NCBI GenBank assembly: GCA_946630405.1
Contig: CAMOYW010000103.1
Span: 1-5,299 of the forward strand
Source: an uncultured Clostridia bacterium
Lineage (GTDB): Bacteria > Bacillota > Clostridia > Lachnospirales > CAG-274
Direction: 5' to 3'
Length of the DNA: 5,299 bases
Shown here one piece after another: positions 1-4,551 of the stretch. A model generated the notes under the pieces. The model was given only the letters and a program-made list of their open reading frames with translations. It did not search any database and had not been told where the DNA came from. A program made the position numbers and the translations under genes. Numbering within the stretch: position 1 is the first letter of the stretch; the number at the start of each line of letters is the position of its first letter.

Positions 1-38
1 TTTTTATGAGCAAATAACTGAAGGTTGATTTTAAACAT
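1..38 (-). CDS. rpmA: 50S ribosomal protein L27, 5' end only (runs off the window)
   Basis: Twelve full codons read MFKINLQLFAHK before the window edge. This matches the N-terminus of Firmicute L27, where a leader of about nine residues ending in a Phe is removed by the protease Prp before L27 can work in the peptidyl-transferase region of the 50S subunit. The expected cut is between F9 and A10 (family knowledge from Staphylococcus aureus, whose leader is MLKLNLQFF). The ATG at 38-36 lies 1 nt after the prp stop codon and 7 nt after a GGAGGT ribosome binding site. Its position directly after rplU and prp is the conserved order. The rest of the gene is outside the window, so the mature domain cannot be checked. 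The identification rests on the leader and synteny and is strong despite the short length. Confidence 0.92.
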   Translation of the reverse strand, partial: MFKINLQLFAHK

Positions 39-39
39 A

Positions 40-345
40 TTAATTACCTCCGTTTTCGGTAAGCTTAACTTCACTGCCGTATTCCTCTTCAAGGGAACGA
101 AGCCCCAATATCAAGGAATCAAAAAGCAATTTTGCAAAGCCTTTATCGTCGTATTCGGTTATCTCTACAAGCATATATCCCTCTTCTGCCTCCGCTTCAA
201 AGCATGCGGATGTGAGCATTTCCAAAGAGTTGGCAAAGTTCAGCATCAGCATAGATACAGCGGAACACACTATAGGGTCGCCGTGGTTCTGCACCTCAAC
301 GGCGAAAGGGAGATCGTCTCGCCTTGATATATTTACCGTAATCAT
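40..345 (-). CDS. prp: Ribosomal-processing cysteine protease Prp, loop-shortened variant
   Basis: The product is a 101-residue cytoplasmic protein of the Prp family (once annotated as YsxB or DUF464), which removes the N-terminal leader of L27. Supporting evidence is its place between rplU and rpmA, its normal length, the N-terminal strand MITVNISRR, and the Cys motif PIVCSAVSML with Cys27, matching the family's DIVCAAVSAL. Oddity: typical Prp has a GHA motif with the catalytic His 12 residues before the Cys (H22 and C34 in S. aureus). Here the only His in that region is H21, in QNHGDPIVC, just 6 residues before Cys27. Either the loop between the dyad residues has lost about 6 residues, or the catalytic His is displaced. 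The ATG lies 1 nt after the rplU stop and has no good ribosome binding site, so translation is probably coupled to rplU. Family assignment is secure; normal activity is not. Confidence 0.9.
   Translation of the reverse strand: MITVNISRRDDLPFAVEVQNHGDPIVCSAVSMLMLNFANSLEMLTSACFEAEAEEGYMLVEITEYDDKGFAKLLFDSLILGLRSLEEEYGSEVKLTENGGN
46..51 (-). promoter_or_regulatory. Ribosome binding site of rpmA (GGAGGT)
   Basis: The minus strand reads GGAGGT and then 7 nt to the ATG at 38. It lies inside the last codons of prp (encoding Gly-Gly-Asn-stop), so L27 has its own strong initiation signal embedded in the upstream gene. This fixes the L27 start and shows that the cleavable leader is really translated. 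Confidence 0.85.
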
Positions 346-346
346 A

Positions 347-658
347 TTAACCGTTGATCTTTTCTATCTTAAGCTTTGTGAAGGGCTGTCTGTGGCCGTT
401 CTTCTTGTGGAAGCCTTTCTTGGGCTTGTACTTGTATACAATGACCTTCTTAGCCTTGCCTTCGCCTATCACGGAAGCCTTAACGCTTGCACCGGATACT
501 GTGGGAGCACCTACCTTGATAGAGTCACCCTCGCCAACTGCCAACACGCTTTCAAAGGTATAGTCACTGCCTGCTTCAACACCGAGCTTCTCAACTGTGA
601 TGATGTCGCCTTCGTTTACCTTGTACTGCTTTCCGCCTGTTTCGATAATTGCGTACAC
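347..658 (-). CDS. rplU: 50S ribosomal protein L21
   Basis: The product is 103 residues, the usual length for L21, an rRNA-binding protein of the large ribosomal subunit that contacts 23S rRNA and L20. It has the family's N-terminal signature MYAIIETGGKQYKV (residues 1-14), the middle VLAVGEGDSIKVGAPTV (about 39-55) and the basic C-terminus with KKGFHKKNGHRQPFTKLKI, where GHRQPFT is the most conserved stretch. The start is a GTG at 658-656, fixed by an AAGGAGG site 9 nt upstream and by exact agreement with the L21 N-terminus. It is the first gene of the L21–Prp–L27 operon, behind its own sigma-A-type promoter and a structured leader. The stop TAA is followed after 1 nt by the prp ATG. No oddity is seen in the protein. 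Confidence 0.98.
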   Translation of the reverse strand: MYAIIETGGKQYKVNEGDIITVEKLGVEAGSDYTFESVLAVGEGDSIKVGAPTVSGASVKASVIGEGKAKKVIVYKYKPKKGFHKKNGHRQPFTKLKIEKING

Positions 659-735
659 TTTTGTACACCTCCTTAAAATGGAACTCGCCGATGTACGGGT
701 GCTTTCGACTTAAACCCGACCCGAGCGGCATAACA
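659..735 (-). promoter_or_regulatory. Structured 5' leader of the rplU operon (candidate L21 leader)
   Basis: About 75 nt separate the predicted transcription start (near 735) from the rplU start codon. On the minus strand a GCCG (729-726) can pair with CGGC (690-687), enclosing an inner stem. In that inner stem ACCCG (700-696) can pair with either of two tandem copies of CGGGT (723-719 or 718-714). A CGAG/CTCG pairing (725-722 with 687-684) competes with the outer stem. The L21 leader is a known cis-regulatory RNA family upstream of rplU in Firmicutes, thought to mediate control by a ribosomal protein. Position and structure fit, but I cannot run a covariance model, so membership is inference. 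Confidence 0.55.
668..674 (-). promoter_or_regulatory. Ribosome binding site of rplU (AAGGAGG)
   Basis: The minus strand reads AAGGAGG, 9 nt before the GTG start at 658. The copies of GTGTAC on either side of AAAA, spanning the site's edge and the start codon, contain self-complementary GTAC. A weak local hairpin over the initiation region is therefore possible. The site supports the GTG start. Confidence 0.85.
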
Positions 736-741
736 AGAGCT

Positions 742-770
742 ATTTTACCATAGCAAAGTCACTTTGTCAA
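742..770 (-). promoter_or_regulatory. Sigma-A-type promoter of the rplU–prp–rpmA operon
   Basis: The minus strand has a perfect -35 box TTGACA (770-765), a 17-bp spacer and a -10 box TAAAAT (747-742), one base from TATAAT. The transcription start should fall near 735. It is the only near-consensus promoter I see in the window, as suits highly expressed ribosomal protein genes. It begins only 18 bases after the stop codon of the clostripain gene, so the two units are nearly contiguous. Confidence 0.88.
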
Positions 771-788
771 TATCTTATTTTATTTGTT

Positions 789-3071
789 TTATATGGAGGG
801 TGTCCAGTGCTGCTGGTTGTATATGTCCACAAAAAGATAGGTTATCTTGATGTTTGCATCGTTTATGGTAACATCACTTATTTCCATACTGTCGCTTACG
901 GTTATTTCATCACCGAAAAGGTAGCTGTTTTGGTATTTTCCGTCATAGCCGTAATAGTCGCATATGAATTTGAGTTTGTCGCCGTTTTTAAGTTCAAGCA
1001 GGTTCTTTGCTACTGTCTCAGTTTCACCTTCCGTGTAGTCATACGTGGCACCTGCGATATAGCCTTGAGGATGTTCGTTGTCAAATACACATATAAGGTT
1101 GACCTTTTCATCGTTAAGGAATGCGGGGATCCTTCCCGTTATGGTGTAATTGTCTCCTTCTTCGACAGTATCGAGGTGGAAATAGGGCACGACCTGCTTA
1201 TCTATGGCAAGCCATGTTTTTTCGGTGTCGGCTATCATAGCCTTGCCGTCTATCGAGTACGTGTTGTCAAGTCCGAGGTTTATAAAGCCTTCTCCGTCAT
1301 CCAGGAATACGTTCTTATCTATTCTTTGAACAAGTGACCACTTATCGGAAGAGAGGGCGATCTTGTTTCCGTCGCTCCAAGTCAGGTCGGAATCCGAAAG
1401 CATATTCATTTGAATATAGCTCGTAACATCATCGGAAGAAAGTGCTCTGTCGGATAAAAAGGCGGTATTTGAGCTGTCAAGCCCCGATATGGATGAAACG
1501 GAGCCGCCGAGGAATTGTGTCAGCAAACTTGATATGGCTTGTTCTCCGTAGCTGCTTGCACTCTCTCCGAGTAGCGTGGAAAGAGGGCTTGCCGTACCGC
1601 CCGATGCCGCCTGACCGGAAACTTCCATCTTTGCAAAGCTGGAAATACATCTTGAATAGTCATCGCTCATACCTATTTTTTTGTAGGTCTTGACTATTTT
1701 ATCCACATAAGATGCCTTTTTGTAAGGGAAGTATATGGAAAGTCCGCTTGCGTTTGTTATATTTGATGATGTTCTGTTGTACTTTACCGCACCCAATATG
1801 GCATCCGAAAGTTCTTTGCCTTCGGTCGTGCCCATGTTGAGGGCGAGGTTTGCAAGGTCGACCTGGTCTATCCTTGAAGAGGGAGAGAATTCTCTTGCAC
1901 CGTTTCTTGCCTTGGATACCTGCGCATACTGCTTATCTTTTATAAGCTGTGCGGTGTTGTTTGCAAAGGCGGAAAGCTTTGCAGGAAGAGTGTTTGAAAG
2001 TTCGGCAAGGTCAACTACCGAAAGAGTGGTCTTTTGCCCTCTGCAAAGTTGTGCACATTTGCTTACAAAGTCGTCGCAAATGTTTTTGCCTATCTCGGTG
2101 GTGGGCATGGAAGTATTGTTGCTGAGCTTTGTGAGCCAGTCCGTATAGTACCAACCGATACCAGGCTCGGTTTCTTCGGAGGCGATAAGATAGTCTCCGT
2201 ATTTGGAAAGCATCAGGGCATTTTCGGCGGTTGCCATAAGGCAGGCATCAAAGCCGATGATATCGAACTTGATACCGCTGTTTTTAAGTGCAGTATCTAT
2301 ACCTTCAAGCGTCATGGAGCCGCTTCTCGGATATTTCTGGTCGTAACCGAAGCCCGTAACACTTCCGCCGCCGTGATCCCAGAAAATAAGCTCATATCTG
2401 TCGGCAGGGAAGTTTGAACTTGCGTATTTTATAAATTCCGTAAGAGTTTCGGGATCCGTCATGGTCTTGCTGCCCATATTGGCTTTAAGCTGTGTGAGGG
2501 AGCCTTTTTTGACCTGATATATCTGGTTAACGGAGCTGCTTATTTGCGAAGTTCTCCAGCTTGAACATCCACCCGTGTAAACGATAACATTGACATTGTC
2601 GGATATATCCGCAGAAGCCATTTCACGAAGGTCGTTCGTTGCCATGGATGCCTTTGATTCAAGGTCGGTACCGCAAAGATAGACCATCATGGTTATTTTG
2701 TCCGTGCCGTTACCTTTTATGGTCGTATACTTTTCTCTTGAACCCTCTACAACGGAGGTATTGAGTGTGCCCGTGTTTTGAAGCTCGCCGTATTGCTCCG
2801 AACTTCCCGAAAGATAGCTTTGGTCAACGGAACCTGTGCCCGAAAGACCGCCCAAAAGGCTGCCGACACCGCCGCCTCCGCCAAGCAAAAGTAAAATGAT
2901 TATTAGTATCAGCTTGCCTCCGATGCCGCCCGAAGAGCGTGTGCCTCCGCCGCCACCTCCTACGGGAGCGGAAGCCCCCGTAGGGCCGATGTTAAGCCCC
3001 TGCCCGTGTTTGTGTAATCCCTGACCTGCACCCGTAACGTGCTTTTCTCGTGCGCGCGGTGTTTCTGCCAT
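789..3071 (-). CDS. Membrane-anchored clostripain-family (peptidase C11) cysteine peptidase
   Basis: The product is 760 residues. Residues 1-52 form a basic, Gly-rich tail. Residues 53-63 (KLILIIILLLL) are a short hydrophobic segment followed by GGGGG, which suggests an uncleaved anchor with the N-terminus inside and the catalytic part outside. The peptidase core runs from about 124 to 460. TDKITMMVYLCGTDLES is the first strand, YELIFWDHGGG carries the likely catalytic His233, and FDIIGFDACLM carries the likely nucleophile Cys277, the clan CD His/Cys pattern. Clostripain itself cleaves after Arg; family members mature by internal cleavage after Lys or Arg. A Ser/Gly-rich linker (about 485-530) leads to a C-terminal domain (about 560-760) that looks beta-rich and has no recognised function; it may bind substrate or control access. 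The start has a GGGAGG site 8 nt upstream. It sits 23 nt after a small unknown gene. The natural substrate is unknown. Confidence 0.93.
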   Translation of the reverse strand: MAETPRAREKHVTGAGQGLHKHGQGLNIGPTGASAPVGGGGGGTRSSGGIGGKLILIIILLLLGGGGGVGSLLGGLSGTGSVDQSYLSGSSEQYGELQNTGTLNTSVVEGSREKYTTIKGNGTDKITMMVYLCGTDLESKASMATNDLREMASADISDNVNVIVYTGGCSSWRTSQISSSVNQIYQVKKGSLTQLKANMGSKTMTDPETLTEFIKYASSNFPADRYELIFWDHGGGSVTGFGYDQKYPRSGSMTLEGIDTALKNSGIKFDIIGFDACLMATAENALMLSKYGDYLIASEETEPGIGWYYTDWLTKLSNNTSMPTTEIGKNICDDFVSKCAQLCRGQKTTLSVVDLAELSNTLPAKLSAFANNTAQLIKDKQYAQVSKARNGAREFSPSSRIDQVDLANLALNMGTTEGKELSDAILGAVKYNRTSSNITNASGLSIYFPYKKASYVDKIVKTYKKIGMSDDYSRCISSFAKMEVSGQAASGGTASPLSTLLGESASSYGEQAISSLLTQFLGGSVSSISGLDSSNTAFLSDRALSSDDVTSYIQMNMLSDSDLTWSDGNKIALSSDKWSLVQRIDKNVFLDDGEGFINLGLDNTYSIDGKAMIADTEKTWLAIDKQVVPYFHLDTVEEGDNYTITGRIPAFLNDEKVNLICVFDNEHPQGYIAGATYDYTEGETETVAKNLLELKNGDKLKFICDYYGYDGKYQNSYLFGDEITVSDSMEISDVTINDANIKITYLFVDIYNQQHWTPSI
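2959..2984 (-). repeat. Inverted repeat (8-bp stem, 10-nt loop) early in the clostripain coding region
   Basis: CCTACGGG (2959-2966) and CCCGTAGG (2977-2984) are perfect inverted copies 10 nt apart. In the mRNA they would form a GC-rich hairpin over the codons for PTGASAPVG, about 85-110 nt after the start codon. No U-tract follows, so it is not a terminator. It may only be a by-product of Gly/Pro/Ala-rich codons. Confidence 0.6.
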
Positions 3072-3079
3072 AAATTATA

Positions 3080-3085
3080 CCTCCC
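3080..3085 (-). promoter_or_regulatory. Ribosome binding site of the clostripain gene (GGGAGG)
   Basis: The minus strand reads GGGAGG followed by 8 nt and the ATG at 3071. The spacing is ideal and decides the start. The resulting N-terminal tail is therefore part of the protein and not an artefact of choosing a start too far upstream. Confidence 0.85.
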
Positions 3086-3094
3086 ATTATAGGT

Positions 3095-3274
3095 TTAATC
3101 ATCAAAAATTTCATCATACAGTATCATTTCCTCTATACTGTACGGTTCGTCTTTTTCTTTCATCTGTCTGTAAGTCTTATCGTCTACCTCTATGATCCGG
3201 GTCTCGGTGACGGTTTTGGTTCCGAATAAGCCCTTTTTCTTGACGGGGACTTTAACTTTTACTTTGTGTTTCAT
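3095..3274 (-). CDS. Small charged protein of unknown function (59 residues)
   Basis: I do not recognise this protein. With the start at 3274 it has 59 residues and strong charge segregation. Residues 1-20 are basic (MKHKVKVKVPVKKKGLFGTK), and the end is acidic (about 39-59, with EKDEPYSIEEM and DEIFDD). No signal peptide, membrane segment or metal motif is seen, so it is probably cytoplasmic. It lies 20 nt after the stalk-protein stop and 23 nt before the clostripain ATG, so it is likely co-transcribed with both. A longer form from an ATG at 3328 would add 18 residues and overlap the end of the stalk gene by 34 nt. Neither start has a good ribosome binding site; a GGAG at 3312-3309 fits neither. 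I prefer 3274 for its MK start and lack of overlap. The open frame, its spacing and its non-random composition support a real gene. Confidence 0.7.
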   Translation of the reverse strand: MKHKVKVKVPVKKKGLFGTKTVTETRIIEVDDKTYRQMKEKDEPYSIEEMILYDEIFDD

Positions 3275-3294
3275 GTATTTTTTTTGCGGTAAGA

Positions 3295-4500
3295 TCAGTT
3301 CGGTAATTCTCCGTGAGCTTTTCTGCATTCGTTACAAAGCTCATAACCATCGGAAATATAGTCGCTGAGATCCGTTACATTTTCGATTTTGTTTTTTGCA
3401 TATATATCATTTATACCCGCACAGTCCGAATAATGTATCTTCATTGTGTTTTTGTTAAGTACATAAGGTCCGTGTGTTACATCTGTCCGTTCTGCTGTTT
3501 CGGTGTTCTCGGTGCTGTTGCTTTCGGCACTCGGGAGATCGGGATTTGACGCATTTGTTTCCGCTGCATCCTCTATAAGCCTTTCCATAGCTTCGTTAAA
3601 GTCGATATTTCTTTCAACGGAAATGTCATAGCTTATTTTTTCGATATTGTTTGATTGTTTTACAAGTCCGATGAATAAATAGAATTCAATTCCGTTTATT
3701 CCCATCTTTACTATATCGGACTCGTCAGCGAGGAATTCTCTGAAACCTTGTGCTTTTACGATCGCATCCTTGTATGATACAAGCAAAGCTTTCATTTCAC
3801 GGTCAAGTGCGGCAAGGCTTTCGGGTGCGGAAGTATTGTTCAATATATTAATAAGTTTTTCGAGTCTGTTTACGGTTTCGGGGGAAAGAGCATTATCACT
3901 TGAAGAATCGAACGTTCTTTCAACCTCCGTCATACCGACTGCGATCGCCTCCAAATAAGCCTTTTCTTTATCGTTAAACGGGATTTCGGGCTTGTTGGGG
4001 TCGGCTTTAAAGTTATAATTGCCGTCCATTATGGATGAGCTTGTTTCTTTAAAGGTACTTAAATCGGTATAATTGTTTTTGTCGGTAATGGTAGTTGCCT
4101 TGGTCTCGGCATCAAAATCAAGCTCGTAGCCCACGCTTTCAAGTATCTCTCTTAAAGGAAGCATCGTTCTTCCGTTTTCTATTATCACGGGGTTTTCAAG
4201 CACCTTGTATTCAAGATCGGGGGTCGATTTTAAAACGATAAGCTTATTGCTTTGTGTAAAGAGCATAACGGAATAGTAATCGTTTGAAAGAGTTACCTCT
4301 TTAGCGGCATTATCCCATTCTACATCAAAGTCAAGAGATTCAAATACATCTCTTATCGGTACGTAGGTCCTGTCGTTTTTAATAATAGGGGCTTGATCCG
4401 TATACTTTACGGGATCTCCGTTAACTATCACATCGTTTGCAAATACGGGTGTGGATATCATCATTACGGCAGAAAGTGCCAAGGCAAGTAATTTTTTCAT
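3295..4500 (-). CDS. Secreted stalk-domain protein with helical domain and C-terminal Ada-like metal-binding motif
   Basis: The product is 401 residues. Residues 1-21 are a clear signal peptide (MKKLLALALS… with cleavage expected after VFA). Residues about 24-140 hold a two-unit stalk domain of the copper amine oxidase N-terminal type (PF07833): APIIKNDRTYVPIRDVFESL and NPVIIENGRTMLPLREILES are its two matching halves, and it is common in Firmicute cell-surface proteins. Residues about 165-312 look all-helical and match the downstream part of the neighbouring upstream frame, sharing FLADE.D.VKM and SVERNID. A Ser/Thr/Asn/Glu linker (about 315-343) precedes VLNKNTMKIHYSDC…GYELCNEC. There His356, Cys360, Cys389 and Cys392 resemble the Ada-like metal-binding tail found on secreted nucleases and similar proteins. 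The start has AAGGAGG 9 nt upstream. No catalytic residues are seen, so a binding or structural role is inferred. Confidence 0.85.
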   Translation of the reverse strand: MKKLLALALSAVMMISTPVFANDVIVNGDPVKYTDQAPIIKNDRTYVPIRDVFESLDFDVEWDNAAKEVTLSNDYYSVMLFTQSNKLIVLKSTPDLEYKVLENPVIIENGRTMLPLREILESVGYELDFDAETKATTITDKNNYTDLSTFKETSSSIMDGNYNFKADPNKPEIPFNDKEKAYLEAIAVGMTEVERTFDSSSDNALSPETVNRLEKLINILNNTSAPESLAALDREMKALLVSYKDAIVKAQGFREFLADESDIVKMGINGIEFYLFIGLVKQSNNIEKISYDISVERNIDFNEAMERLIEDAAETNASNPDLPSAESNSTENTETAERTDVTHGPYVLNKNTMKIHYSDCAGINDIYAKNKIENVTDLSDYISDGYELCNECRKAHGELPN

Positions 4501-4509
4501 TTAAGATTT

Positions 4510-4516
4510 CCTCCTT
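4510..4516 (-). promoter_or_regulatory. Ribosome binding site of the stalk-domain gene, abutting a terminator
   Basis: The minus strand reads AAGGAGG, 9 nt before the ATG at 4500. It begins only one base after the U-tract of the terminator just upstream. The terminator's last CC, its U-tract and this site read CCTTTTTTAAAGG, which can fold on itself (CCUUU with AAAGG) and could mask the site in read-through transcripts. Confidence 0.85.
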
Positions 4517-4517
4517 T

Positions 4518-4543
4518 AAAAAAGGCTGCCGTTTCCGACAGCC
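4518..4543 (-). terminator. Intrinsic terminator after the upstream paralogue
   Basis: On the minus strand GGCTGTCG (4543-4536) pairs with CGGCAGCC (4531-4524) around a GAAA loop (a GNRA tetraloop), giving an 8-bp stem with one G-U pair. Six T follow at once (4523-4518). It lies 8 bases after the stop codon of the upstream frame. All parts of a rho-independent terminator are present. The next gene starts 17 bases later, so partial read-through or attenuation is likely if that gene depends on this transcript. Confidence 0.9.
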
Positions 4544-4551
4544 GGTTTGTT

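Noticed and set aside
212..676. Plus-strand open frame of 154 codons.
   Set aside because: It runs antisense across prp and rplU, both certain from conserved proteins, and has no recognisable domain or ribosome binding site.
807..1337. Plus-strand open frame of 176 codons opposite the clostripain C-terminus.
   Set aside because: It is antisense to a solid coding region; its hydrophobic look comes from reversed codons. No ribosome binding site or promoter is seen.
2836..3024. Plus-strand open frame rich in Pro (62 codons).
   Set aside because: It is the antisense of the Gly-rich N-terminal tail of the clostripain gene. Gly codons read backwards give Pro, and it has no ribosome binding site.
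3074..3091. Two TATAAT sequences on the minus strand (3091-3086 and 3079-3074) upstream of the clostripain start, as a possible promoter.
   Set aside because: No -35-like box lies 16-18 bp upstream of either. A start from them would fall at or beyond the ribosome binding site, leaving no usable leader. They are most likely part of an AT-rich gap.
3329..3345. Upstream ATG at 3328 as start of the small charged protein.
   Set aside because: It would overlap the stalk gene by 34 nt, has no ribosome binding site and adds 18 residues unlike the rest. It is kept as an alternative only.
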